From Amycolatopsis sp. FBCC-B4732 (GTDB lineage: Bacteria > Actinomycetota > Actinomycetes > Mycobacteriales > Pseudonocardiaceae), in NCBI RefSeq assembly GCF_023008405.1, contig NZ_CP095376.1:3186001-3250000 (forward strand): a DNA stretch of 64,000 nt. Reading direction: 5' to 3'. The translations under genes were made by a program, and so were the position numbers. Position 1 is the stretch's first letter; each line of letters starts with the position of its first letter. The notes under the pieces are model-generated. The model had not been told where the DNA came from, made no database searches, and was given only the letters and a program-made list of their open reading frames with translations. This document shows positions 1 to 9,000 of this stretch, in pieces.

Positions 1-98
1 AGCGCGGCGCGCTGCCCGGCGAACTCCCGCCAGGTCCGGACGATCGACGCGCGCCGCCGGCTCCACGCGATCCGGCGCGGTGTCTCCGCGGTGGTCAT
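1..98 (-). CDS. ABC peptide transporter permease, DppC/OppC type (N-terminal fragment)
   Basis: Only the first 32 residues lie in the window; the gene runs off the left edge. The visible N-terminus has an Arg-rich cytoplasmic lead, then a W-R-E-F...Q-R-A-A-L stretch of the kind found just before the first membrane segment of OppC/DppC permeases. The ATG at 98 overlaps the stop of the DppB-like gene in an ATGA junction, so the two are translationally coupled. It would be the second permease subunit of a peptide importer. The family call rests on this short sequence plus its place after a DppB homologue. Confidence 0.7.
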   Translation of the reverse strand, partial: MTTAETPRRIAWSRRRASIVRTWREFAGQRAA

Positions 99-1120
99 GA
101 GGTACGCACCCTCGGGTCGAGCACGCGGTAGAGCAGCTCCGCGAGCAGGTTCATCAGCACCACCGCGCTCGCCAGCACGGTGAACACGCCTTGGAGCACC
201 GGCAGGTCGGGGCCGTGCAGGGCGTCGTAGGTCAGCTGCCCGAGGCCGGGCCAGCTGAACACGGCCTCGACGGTGACCGCGCCGGCGACGACCTGGCCGA
301 ACTGCATGAACACCAGCGTGGTGGTCGGCAGCAGGGCGTTGGGGACGGCGTGGCGCTTGCGGACGAGGTCGTCGCGCAGGCCCTTGGCGCGGGCGGTGGT
401 GAGGTAGTCGGCGTTCATCTCCCCCAGCAGCGACGACCGCATGATCAGCATGTACTGGGCGTAGAACACCGCCAGCAGCGTCACGCACGGCAGCACCAGG
501 TGGTGCAGGACGTCGAGGGTCTGGGAGAGGACGTCGGGCGCGGCGTCCGGGGAGTGCATGCCGCGGCTGGGGAACAGGCCGTTGGTCACCACGAGCAGCA
601 TCAGGCCGAGCCAGAACTGCGGGACCGACCAGAGGGTCAGGGCGATCCCGGTCTGGGCGCGGTCGAAGAAGCTGTCGCGGCGCCAGGCGGCGCGGATGCC
701 CAGCCACAGCCCGATGAGCACGGCCAGGACGGTGGCGCTGCCGACGAGCAGGATGGTCGGCCAGAGCCGTTCGCCGATCATGTCGGCGACCGGGCGGCCG
801 TTGTTGAGCAGCCGGGACTCGCCGAGGTCGCCGTGCAGCAGGTCCCAGAAGTACTGGCCGAACTGGACGAAGACGGGCTTGTCGACGCCCATCTTCTCGC
901 GCAGCTCGGCGATCTGCTGGGGGCTGGTGACGCGGTCGCGGGTCATCGCGGCGACGGGGTCGCCGGGGAGCATCCGGAAGAGGAAGAAGAACAGGACGAC
1001 CACCAGCACGACGCTGACGACCGCTTCGAGGACCTTCTGGAGGACGAACCGGGCGGTGCCGGTCCCGCCGCGGTGCTCGTCGGGGTCGACGAGCACCGCG
1101 GCTTGTTCGGGGGCGGTCAT
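95..1120 (-). CDS. ABC peptide transporter permease, DppB/OppB type
   Basis: Inner-membrane subunit of a dipeptide/oligopeptide ABC importer, about 341 residues. The first membrane helix is followed by the typical L-P-G-D-P motif of DppB/OppB proteins. Near the C-terminus lies the coupling-helix region (T-A-R-A-K-G-L, then R-H-A-V-P-N-A-L-L-P) that contacts the ATPase. The ATG at 1120 is chosen because it begins 2 nt after the stop of the binding-protein gene; a longer in-frame reading would run into that gene and is Arg/Pro-rich without function. Order is binding protein, DppB, DppC. No ATPase gene is visible; it probably lies left of the window. Confidence 0.9.
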   Translation of the reverse strand: MTAPEQAAVLVDPDEHRGGTGTARFVLQKVLEAVVSVVLVVVLFFFLFRMLPGDPVAAMTRDRVTSPQQIAELREKMGVDKPVFVQFGQYFWDLLHGDLGESRLLNNGRPVADMIGERLWPTILLVGSATVLAVLIGLWLGIRAAWRRDSFFDRAQTGIALTLWSVPQFWLGLMLLVVTNGLFPSRGMHSPDAAPDVLSQTLDVLHHLVLPCVTLLAVFYAQYMLIMRSSLLGEMNADYLTTARAKGLRDDLVRKRHAVPNALLPTTTLVFMQFGQVVAGAVTVEAVFSWPGLGQLTYDALHGPDLPVLQGVFTVLASAVVLMNLLAELLYRVLDPRVRTS

Positions 1121-1122
1121 GC

Positions 1123-2946
1123 CTACTCGCGGTCTTCCGACGTCTTGCCGCGGCGGCTCAGGACGATCCCGCCGCCGACCAGGACCACCACGACGACCGC
1201 GCCGATGACGATCCACAGCACGGTGTTGCCGGAGCCGGAGTCGGCGGTGTTCTCGGTGCCGGCCGGGGTGGCGCCGTAGACGCCCCAGTAGCCGGTCTGC
1301 TCGAGGATCGCGCCCTTGGGCTGCGGCTGGGTGGTGAAGCCGGAGAACTTGTCGGAGCGGTAGGCCTCGAGCGCGTTCTGGTAGTCCAGGACGATCGTCG
1401 GGTACTGGCTGTAGAGCCGCGCCTGGGCCTGCTTGACGTAGTCGGCGCGCTTGGCGTCGTCGGTCTCGGTCAGCTGCTTCTTGTAGAGCTCGTCGTACTG
1501 GGCGTCGCAGAAGAACGTGTCGGTGCTGCCGCCCTTGGCGTCCGCGCTGGGGCGGGCGGCGCAGGTGTGCAGCGAGAGCGCGTAGTCCGGGTCGGGGTTG
1601 GTGCCGTAGCCGCCGATGGCAAGGTCGTACTTGCCGGTGGCGGTGCGGTCGGACAGCTCGTCGTCGGAGACCAGGTCCTGCTTGACGGCGATGCCGATTT
1701 CCTTGAGCCAGCCGGAGACGTACTGGGCGACGCCCTGGTCGTAGCTGCGGTTGGAGTGGCCGGTCAGGCGCAGTTCCAGCTTGGCGCCGCCGGGGGCGGT
1801 GCGGATGCCGTCCGGGCCCTTCTGGTAGCCGGCCTGCTCCAGGGTGGTGTTGGCGGCGGCGAGGTCGAACTTGACCTTCTCGCTGTCGCTGGGGTCCCAG
1901 TGGTAGGCGCCGTAGACGGCGGGCACGACGCCGCCGCCGACCTGGCCGAGGCCCTTGAGCACCTTGTCCACGATCGCCTGGGTGTCGACGGCCTGGGTGA
2001 TCGCCTTGCGGACGTTGATGTCCTTCAGGACGGGGTTGCCGTCACCGATGGGATGGTTGGCGTTGTCCTGGACGCCGAAGTTGATCGACAGCTCGTCGTA
2101 GCGGCGGCCCGGGGCGGCGTTGGTGGTGATGCCCTCCTGGCCCTGCAGCGCGGCGAACTGGTTGGGGTTGAGCCGGTTGATGACGTCGACTTCGCCCTGC
2201 TTGAGCGCGTTGACCGCGGCTTCGGTGTCCTTGAACTGCAGCAGCTGCAGTTCGTCGACCTTCGGGGCGCCGCGCCAGTAGTCCTTGTTGGCCTTGAACT
2301 TGACGTACTCGTTCGGCTTGTACTCGGTGACCTGGTAGGGGCCGTCGGAGACGCCGGCGATGGCCAGGTCGTCGGTCTTCGGGTCCTTGAGGTCGGTGAC
2401 CGGCTCCCAGATGTGCTGCGGCACGATCGGGACGTCGAGCAGGTTCATGTTGACCTGCACGGTCTTGGTCTTGATGACGAGCGTGGTGTCGTCGGGCGCG
2501 GTGACCGTCTCGAAGTTCGCCACGTAGTTGCCGTTGGCGGTGCGGGCGTTCTCGTCGGTGAGCATCCGGTTGAAGGTGTAGGCCGCGTCCTTGGCCGTCA
2601 CCGGCTTCCCGTCGCTCCACTTGACGCCGGTGCGGATCTTGAACGTCCAGGTCAGCTTGTCCGGCGACGGCGTCCACGACTCGGCGAGCGCGGGCGAGGC
2701 CTCGGCCTTCTCGGCGTTCGGGACGGTCAGGAACTCGTAGGTGAACCGGCCGATCTGCGTGGACGCGGCGAGCACGGCGGTGAACGGGTTCAGGTGGTCG
2801 ATGCCGGTGGTCAGCGCGACGCGCAGCACCTTGCCCTGCTGGGCCTGGGCGGGCGCCGCGAGCGGGACCGCCCCGAGCGCCGCCACGGCGAGCACCGCCG
2901 CCACCCGGCCGAGTCTGCGTTGCACATGCACCAAAAACCACCCCAT
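1123..2946 (-). CDS. Peptide ABC transporter substrate-binding protein (SBP_bac_5) with C-terminal membrane anchor
   Basis: Family 5 extracellular solute-binding protein (DppA/OppA/NikA fold) that would capture peptides for the adjacent permeases. It has an N-terminal signal sequence ending near A-P-A-Q-A, the family signature region around W-T-F-K-I-R-T-G-V-K-W-S-D-G, and about 607 residues. Two features are unusual: the signal peptide has no lipobox cysteine, and the C-terminus carries a single hydrophobic segment (V-L-W-I-V-I-G-A-V-V-V-V-V-L) followed by R-R-G-K. The protein is therefore probably anchored by a C-terminal helix rather than by lipid. The ATG at 2946 is used; a GTG at about 2925, behind a GGGGTGG sequence, would give a more compact signal peptide. 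Confidence 0.9.
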   Translation of the reverse strand: MGWFLVHVQRRLGRVAAVLAVAALGAVPLAAPAQAQQGKVLRVALTTGIDHLNPFTAVLAASTQIGRFTYEFLTVPNAEKAEASPALAESWTPSPDKLTWTFKIRTGVKWSDGKPVTAKDAAYTFNRMLTDENARTANGNYVANFETVTAPDDTTLVIKTKTVQVNMNLLDVPIVPQHIWEPVTDLKDPKTDDLAIAGVSDGPYQVTEYKPNEYVKFKANKDYWRGAPKVDELQLLQFKDTEAAVNALKQGEVDVINRLNPNQFAALQGQEGITTNAAPGRRYDELSINFGVQDNANHPIGDGNPVLKDINVRKAITQAVDTQAIVDKVLKGLGQVGGGVVPAVYGAYHWDPSDSEKVKFDLAAANTTLEQAGYQKGPDGIRTAPGGAKLELRLTGHSNRSYDQGVAQYVSGWLKEIGIAVKQDLVSDDELSDRTATGKYDLAIGGYGTNPDPDYALSLHTCAARPSADAKGGSTDTFFCDAQYDELYKKQLTETDDAKRADYVKQAQARLYSQYPTIVLDYQNALEAYRSDKFSGFTTQPQPKGAILEQTGYWGVYGATPAGTENTADSGSGNTVLWIVIGAVVVVVLVGGGIVLSRRGKTSEDRE

Positions 2947-3030
2947 CGTTCGCTTGTGAGCCTCCCCAAGGACGAGAAGTAACCACATACCGGGACAACC
3001 GCGCAATATGTTCCCGCCCCGGCAGGTGTC

Positions 3031-3046
3031 CGATCGTTATCGATCG
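3031..3046. promoter_or_regulatory. Inverted repeat in the divergent dpp/M55 promoter region
   Basis: CGATCG-TTAT-CGATCG lies between the divergent binding-protein gene (start 2946) and the D-aminopeptidase gene (start 3116). The 6-bp arms and 4-bp spacer would suit a dimeric repressor acting on both directions. Only the symmetry and position are seen; no regulator gene is adjacent. Confidence 0.3.
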
Positions 3047-3115
3047 CTTTCGACGACGCAGCGTGATCGGGGATTCCGCGTCCGGGGCCGGGACGGGCTG
3101 GCTAGAGTGCCGGGC

Positions 3116-3943
3116 ATGCGCATCATGATCTCGGCGGACATGGAAGGCGCCACCGGCGTCACCTGGACCGACGACGTCGTGCCCGGATCGCCGCAGTGGG
3201 ACCGCTTCCGCCGGTTGTTCACCGGCGACGTCAACGCGGTGCTGGCCGGGCTGTTCGACGCCGGGGCCGGGGACGTGCTGGTCAACGAGGCGCATTCGTC
3301 GCAGCGGAACCTCCTGCTGGAGGACCTGGACCCGCGGGCGCGGATGCTGACCGGGCGGCACAAGCCGATGTCGATGATGCAGGGCATCGATTCCGGTGTG
3401 GACGGTGTCGTCTTCCTCGGTTACCACGCCGGTGCCGGGTTCGACGGAGTGCTTTCCCACACCTACCTGGAGAACCAGATCACCGGGGTCTGGCTGGACG
3501 ACGTCCCGGCGAGCGAGGGCAGGCTGAACGCGGCGGTGGCCGCCGAGTACGGCGTCCCCGTCCTGCTCGTTTCGGGTGACGACGAAACGTGTGAAGACGC
3601 CCGTGACTACGCTCCGGAGGCGGAGCTGGTCCAGGTGAAGGAGTGCGTGAGCCGGTACGCGGCGATCTGCCTGCCGCCGGCCCGCACGGCGGAGCTGCTG
3701 ACCGGCGCGGCGGCCGACGCGATGGCGCGGGCCGGGCGCGAGGAGCGGCGGGTCCGGGCGCACCGGATCGAGGTGGAGTTCGACGCGAGCCACCTGGCGC
3801 AGGCGACGGCGGTGATCCCGACGGTGGAGCAGATCGGCACCCGGCGGGTCGGGTTCGACGCGCCGGACATGACCGAAGCGATGAAGGCGTTCAAGGTCGT
3901 CACGGCGATCGCGGCGGGGGCGGTGCAGGGCATCTATGGCTGA
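3116..3943 (+). CDS. dppA: D-aminopeptidase, DppA family (peptidase M55)
   Basis: Zinc aminopeptidase that releases N-terminal D-amino acids from short peptides; the Bacillus subtilis homologue belongs to the dpp dipeptide-transport operon. Counting from the ATG at 3116, the metal ligands of the family are in place: D8 and E10 (in S-A-D-M-E-G), H60 (E-A-H-S-S), H104 (G-Y-H-A-G) and E134. His115 is the probable catalytic histidine. Length is 275 residues, normal for M55. An upstream in-frame ATG at 3008 is rejected because it adds a basic, non-conserved lead. Its stop overlaps the next gene by 8 nt. Divergence from the peptide importer suggests uptake and breakdown of D-amino-acid-containing peptides, such as cell-wall fragments. 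Confidence 0.92.
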   Translation: MRIMISADMEGATGVTWTDDVVPGSPQWDRFRRLFTGDVNAVLAGLFDAGAGDVLVNEAHSSQRNLLLEDLDPRARMLTGRHKPMSMMQGIDSGVDGVVFLGYHAGAGFDGVLSHTYLENQITGVWLDDVPASEGRLNAAVAAEYGVPVLLVSGDDETCEDARDYAPEAELVQVKECVSRYAAICLPPARTAELLTGAAADAMARAGREERRVRAHRIEVEFDASHLAQATAVIPTVEQIGTRRVGFDAPDMTEAMKAFKVVTAIAAGAVQGIYG

Positions 3944-5225
3944 CGTCGTCGAACTGTGCGCGGACCTGATCCGGTTCGACACGACCAACCGCGGCGGCAA
4001 CGACGCCGAGCCCGAGCGCCCGGCCGCGGAGTACGTGGCCGCGTTCCTGGCCGGCCTGGGGATCCCGTCTCAGCTCCTCGAAGCGGCGCCCGGGCGGGCC
4101 AGCGTGATCGCGCGTGTACCCGGCACGGACCCGTCGCTGCCGGCGCTGCTGGTGCAGGGCCATCTGGACGTCGTCCCGGCGGACGCGGCGGACTGGTCGG
4201 TGCCGCCGTTCGCGGGCGAGGTGCGCGACGGGTACCTGTGGGGCCGCGGCGCGACCGACATGAAGGACTTCGTGGCGATGGTGCTCGCCGCGCTGGCGAG
4301 CGGCGTGCGGCCGCGGCGTGAGCTGGTGCTGGCGTTCGTCGCCGATGAGGAGGACCGCGGCGAGTGGGGCGCGCACTGGCTCGTCGCCGAGCACCCCGAG
4401 CTGTTCGAAGGCTGCGTGGCGGCGATCAGCGAGTCCGGCGGCTACACCTACCACGTCCCGGCGGCCGACGGCCGTGACGTGCGCCTGTACCCGGTGGGGA
4501 CGGCCGAACGCGGCACGGCGCACCTGCGCCTGACCGCCCGCGGCCGCGCCGGGCACGGTTCGCGCCCCAATGCCGAGAACGCCGTCACCCGGCTGGTGGG
4601 CGCGTTGCACCGGATCGCGGCGCACGAGTGGCCGGTGTCGCTGACCCCGGCGGTGCGGGCGTTCCTGGAACGCACCGGCGCGGCGCTGGGCGTCCCGGTG
4701 GACCTGTCCGATGTGGACGCGACGGTGGCCGCGCTGGGTCCGGCGGGTTCGCTGGTGCTGCCGACGGTCCGCACCAGCACCACCCCGACGATGCTGGACG
4801 CCGGCTACAAGGTGAACGTCATCCCGTCGACGGCGACCGCGCAGGTCGACGTCCGGGTGCTGCCGGGCACCGAGGAGTCGTTGTTCGCGAAACTGGACGA
4901 ACTGCTCGGCGAAGGGGTGACGCGGGAGTTCGTCGCGCACCAGCCGCCGGTGCAGGCGCCGGTGGACTCGCCGTGGTTCTCGGCGATGGCCGACGCGCTG
5001 CGGGCGGAAGACCCCGAGGCCGTGGTGGTGCCGTACTGCCTGGGCGGCGGGACGGACGCGAAGGCGTTCGCGCAGCTGGGCATCGACAACTACGGGTTCG
5101 CGCCGCTGTGGCTGCCGAAGGGCTTCCCGTACCGGGCGATGGCGCACGGCGTGGACGAGCGCGTCCCGGTCGAAGGCCTGCACTTCGGGACGCGGGTGCT
5201 GTCCCGGTTCCTGGCTACCGCGTGA
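3936..5225 (+). CDS. M20 family metallopeptidase (ArgE/DapE/ACY1 type)
   Basis: Cytoplasmic di-zinc exopeptidase or deacylase, 429 residues. Motifs in order: Q-G-H-L-D-V-V-P (first metal ligand and catalytic Asp), G-R-G-A-T-D-M-K-D (bridging Asp), A-D-E-E-D-R-G (catalytic Glu and ligand), a dimerisation domain from about residue 190, and C-terminal G-G-G-T-D-A-K plus H-G-V-D-E (last His ligand). It overlaps the dppA-like gene by 8 nt, so the two are coupled. In this context it probably finishes hydrolysis of imported peptides. The exact substrate cannot be read from sequence. A paralogue lies at 30968-32290. Confidence 0.9.
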   Translation: MADVVELCADLIRFDTTNRGGNDAEPERPAAEYVAAFLAGLGIPSQLLEAAPGRASVIARVPGTDPSLPALLVQGHLDVVPADAADWSVPPFAGEVRDGYLWGRGATDMKDFVAMVLAALASGVRPRRELVLAFVADEEDRGEWGAHWLVAEHPELFEGCVAAISESGGYTYHVPAADGRDVRLYPVGTAERGTAHLRLTARGRAGHGSRPNAENAVTRLVGALHRIAAHEWPVSLTPAVRAFLERTGAALGVPVDLSDVDATVAALGPAGSLVLPTVRTSTTPTMLDAGYKVNVIPSTATAQVDVRVLPGTEESLFAKLDELLGEGVTREFVAHQPPVQAPVDSPWFSAMADALRAEDPEAVVVPYCLGGGTDAKAFAQLGIDNYGFAPLWLPKGFPYRAMAHGVDERVPVEGLHFGTRVLSRFLATA

Positions 5226-5847
5226 ACTCGGCCCAGTAGCGGCCGCCGTCGCGGATGGTTTCCAGGCTCACCAGGTGGACGCCGTCCTGGGCGATCGAGG
5301 CGATCTCCGCGCGGTTGAACGGCCACGGCGGGCCGACCCACGTCTCGGTGTCCGTGCTCTCCTCCGCGACCTCGGAGACCAGCAGCGTGCCGTCCGGGGC
5401 GAGGAAGCCGGCCAGCGCGGACAGTGCCTTCGGGCGGTACTCGCGGGGCATCGCCTGGACGTTGATGATCTCCACGACCAGGTCGAACGCGTGCCGCCAC
5501 TCCCCCGGCGGGGCGAGCAGGTCGGCCACCACGTAGTCCACCGCGGAGTCCGGGAAGCGGGCGCAGGCGGCCTTGACCGCGGTCGGGGCGACGTCGAACG
5601 CCGTCACCGCCCAGCCGTGGGAAGCCAACAGCTCGGCGTCGTCGCCGAGGGCGCTGCCGACGACCAGCGCGCGGCGGCCTTCACCCGGCTCGACCCAGTC
5701 GGCGAGGTCGGCGTTGGGTTCGCCGCGGGTCCAGGGGACTTCCGCCTCGCCGCGCTCGGCGGCGGTGTAGAGCTGGTCGAACCAGCCGGTCGGATTGCCT
5801 GCGGCGAGGGACGCCCGGGAGAGGACCCGGTCGGCGGGGTCGGTCAT
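5215..5847 (-). CDS. Class I SAM-dependent methyltransferase, thiopurine methyltransferase-like
   Basis: 210-residue Rossmann-fold methyltransferase. It shows a glycine-rich SAM loop variant (A-L-V-V-G-S-A-L-G-D-D), the acidic end of strand 2 (A-F-D-V-A), and V-A-D-L-L after strand 3. The N-terminal part with W-F-D-Q-L-Y and W-T-R-G-E-P-N resembles the TPMT-like subfamily, which handles S, Se or small halide acceptors. It is convergent with the M20 gene and overlaps it by 11 nt. The substrate is unknown. Confidence 0.8.
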   Translation of the reverse strand: MTDPADRVLSRASLAAGNPTGWFDQLYTAAERGEAEVPWTRGEPNADLADWVEPGEGRRALVVGSALGDDAELLASHGWAVTAFDVAPTAVKAACARFPDSAVDYVVADLLAPPGEWRHAFDLVVEIINVQAMPREYRPKALSALAGFLAPDGTLLVSEVAEESTDTETWVGPPWPFNRAEIASIAQDGVHLVSLETIRDGGRYWAEFTR

Positions 5848-5995
5848 GGCGGTGACCTTACCGATCGGGTGAACTGGCCGGGATCCGGTTACCGCGCGCG
5901 GTCGGACCGGGGAGTCCGGTGGCCCGGTCGAGTGCCCGTCAACGGGGCCGGGGCCGTCGAGTTGTCCACTTCTGGCCAGGTTTGACCGGCAGCCT

Positions 5996-6009
5996 TGACA
6001 TCGATGTCA
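5996..6009. promoter_or_regulatory. 14-bp palindrome upstream of the secreted GH92 gene, overlapping a consensus -35
   Basis: TGACATCGATGTCA is a perfect palindrome about 80 nt upstream of the GH92 start. TTGACA (5995-6000), a consensus -35 hexamer, overlaps its left half. This layout is typical of a sugar-responsive repressor site of LacI type. The remaining leader (5848-6089) shows no gene. Confidence 0.4.
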
Positions 6010-6089
6010 CCCGCGCGTTTGTCTTCCTGGGCGCCGCCGGTCCCCGCCTGCGCGGCGCTTGATGAACCCGCCCTCCAGCACTGGGAGCA

Positions 6090-9000
6090 ATGATGCCCCG
6101 AAGCGCCAGACCACCGGTCGCTTTCCTGGTGACCGCCGCCGTGGTCGCCGCCGGCCTGGTCGCCGTCCCCGCGGTCCCGGCCGCCGCCGACGAAGCTCTG
6201 CCCGCCGATTTCTCGTCCTCGTTCGAAGCCGGTGACGTCCAGCCGACCTGGACCGACACCGTGGACACCGACGCCGCAGGCAAGCCGCGCGCGTCCGGGA
6301 TCAACGGCGCGAACGGCACCGCCATCCCCGGCGACATCCGCGGCAAGGTCACCGAAAGCAGCGCCAGCAGCGAGAACACCAGCGGCGGCGAGGTCGTGTC
6401 GAATCTCTTCGACGGGACCACCGACACGAAGTGGCTGTCCTGGGACCCGACCGCGTGGGCGCAGCTGTCGCTGTCGGAGCCGACGTCGATCACGCACTAC
6501 GCGCTGTCCTCGGCCAACGACTTCGACAACCGCGACCCCAAGGACTGGACGCTGCAGGGCTCGAACGACGCCCTCACCTGGACCGACCTCGACAAGCAGG
6601 CCGACCAGGCGTTCACCGCCCGCTTCCAGCAGAAGGACTACACGCTGGCCGCCCCGAGCGCCGCGTTCAAGTTCTTCCGGCTGAACGTCACCCGCAACAA
6701 CGGCGGGCCGATCCTGCAGCTCTCGGAGCTGCTGCTGGCCAACGACGAGCCGGCGCCGCCGCCGCTGCCGAACATGCGCAGCTTCACCGACTCCGGCCCG
6801 ACCAGCGGGTACACGAACAAGAACCGCGTCGGCTACACCGGGCTCAAGGCGTTCCGCTACTCCGGCAGCCAGACCGCGGAAGGCCACGGCTGGTCCTACA
6901 ACAAGGTCTTCGACGTCGACGTCCCGGTCGTCGCCTCGACCGAGCTGTCCTACAAGGTGCAGCCGCAGTTCATCACCGGTGACCTGAAGTACCAGAGCAC
7001 GAACGTGGCGATCGACCTGGTCTTCACCGACGGGACCCGGCTGCGCGACCTCGGCGCGACCGACCAGTACGGCTTCCCGCTGACGCCGGAGGGCCAGGGC
7101 AAGAGCAAGGTCCTCTACACCAACCAGTGGAACCTGGTGCGCTCGGCGATCGGCACGGTCGCCAAGGGCAAGACGATCGACCGGATCCTGGTCGGCTACG
7201 ACAACCCCGACGGCCCCGGTTCACTGCAGGGCTGGCTCGACGACGTCAAGATCTCGGCGACGCCGACCCCGCCGGCCAGCACCCGCCCGAGCGACAACGT
7301 GCTCACCACGCGCGGCACGATGGCCAACAGCACGTTCTCCCGGGGCAACAACTTCCCGGCGACCGCGGTGCCGCACGGCTTCAACTTCTGGACGCCGGTG
7401 ACCGACGCCGGGTCCGACAGCTGGCTGTACAACTACAGCACCCAGAACAACGCGGACAACCTGCCGGCGCTCCAGGCGTTCAGCGTGAGCCACGAGCCGA
7501 GCCCGTGGATGGGTGACCGGCAGAGCTTCCAGGTGATGCCGTCCGCGGCCGCCGGGGTGCCCGACGCCAACCGCGACAAGCGCGCGCTGGCGTTCAAGCA
7601 CAGCGACGAGACCGCGCGGGCGCACTACTACGGGGTGCAGTTCCAGAACGGGATCAAGACCGAGATCGCCCCGACCGACCACGCGGCGGTCATGCGGTTC
7701 GGTTTCCCGGGCGCGGACTCGAGCCTGATCTTCGACAACGTGAACAACTCCGGCGGGCTGACGCTCGACCCGGCGACGGGCACGCTGTCCGGCTTCACCG
7801 ACGCCAAGAGCGGTCTGTCGGCCGGTGCGGGGCGGATGTTCGTCTACGCCACCTTCGACAAGCCGGTCACCGCGGGCGGCAAGCTCACCGGGCAGGGCCG
7901 CGACAACGTCACCGGCTACCTGCGGTTCGCCGCCGGCGCCGACAAGACCGTGACCATGCGGATCGCGACGTCGCTGCTCAGCGTCGAGCAGGCCAAGAAG
8001 AACCTGGCCCAGGAGATCGCCCCGGCCGCGACCTTCGACTCCGTCCGCGACGCCGCGCAGCGCACGTGGGACGACCAGCTGAAGGTGATCGAGGTCGAGG
8101 GCGCGTCGAAGGACCAGATCACGACGCTCTACTCGAACCTCTACCGGCTGTTCCTGTACCCGAACTCGGCGTTCGAGAACACCGGCACGACCGAGAAGCC
8201 GGCCTACAAGTACGCGAGCTTCGTCTCGCCGAAGGCCGGGGCGGACACCCCGACGCAGACCGGGTCGAAGATCGTCGACGGCCAGACCTACGTCAACAAC
8301 GGGTTCTGGGACACCTACCGCACGACGTGGCCGGCGTACTCGCTGCTCACCCCGGACATGGCCGGGAAGATGGTCGACGGGTTCGTGCAGCAGTACCGCG
8401 ACGGCGGCTGGATCTCGCGCTGGTCGTCCCCGGGCTACGCCGACCTGATGACCGGCACCAGCGCCGACGTCGCCTTCGCCGACGCCTACCTCAAGGGCGT
8501 GAAGAACTTCGACGTCAAGTCGTTCTACGACGCGGCGCTGAAGGACGCGACGGTGACCCCGCCGAACAACGCGGTCGGCCGCAAGGGCGTCGACGAGGGC
8601 ATGTTCCTCGGCTACGCGCCCAACACCGCCGACCACGGCTTCTCGTGGTCGATCGAGGGGTACGTCAACGACTTCGGCATCGCGAACCTGTCGAAGAAGC
8701 TCTACGACGAGGCCCCGGCGAGCGACCCGCGCAAGCAGGAGTACCTGTCGAACTACGAGTACTTCACCAGCCGCGCGCAGCAGTACGTGAACCTGTTCGA
8801 CCCGAGCGTCGGGTTCTTCCAGGGCCGGGACGCGGCGGGCAAGTTCAGCCGGTCGCCGCAGGACTACGACCCGCGGGTGTGGGGCATCGACTACACCGAG
8901 ACCGACGGCTGGGGCATGGCGTTCTCCGTGCCGCAGGACGGTCAGGGCCTGGCGAACCTCTACGGCGGCAAGGCAGGGCTGGCGAAGAAGCTGGACGCGT

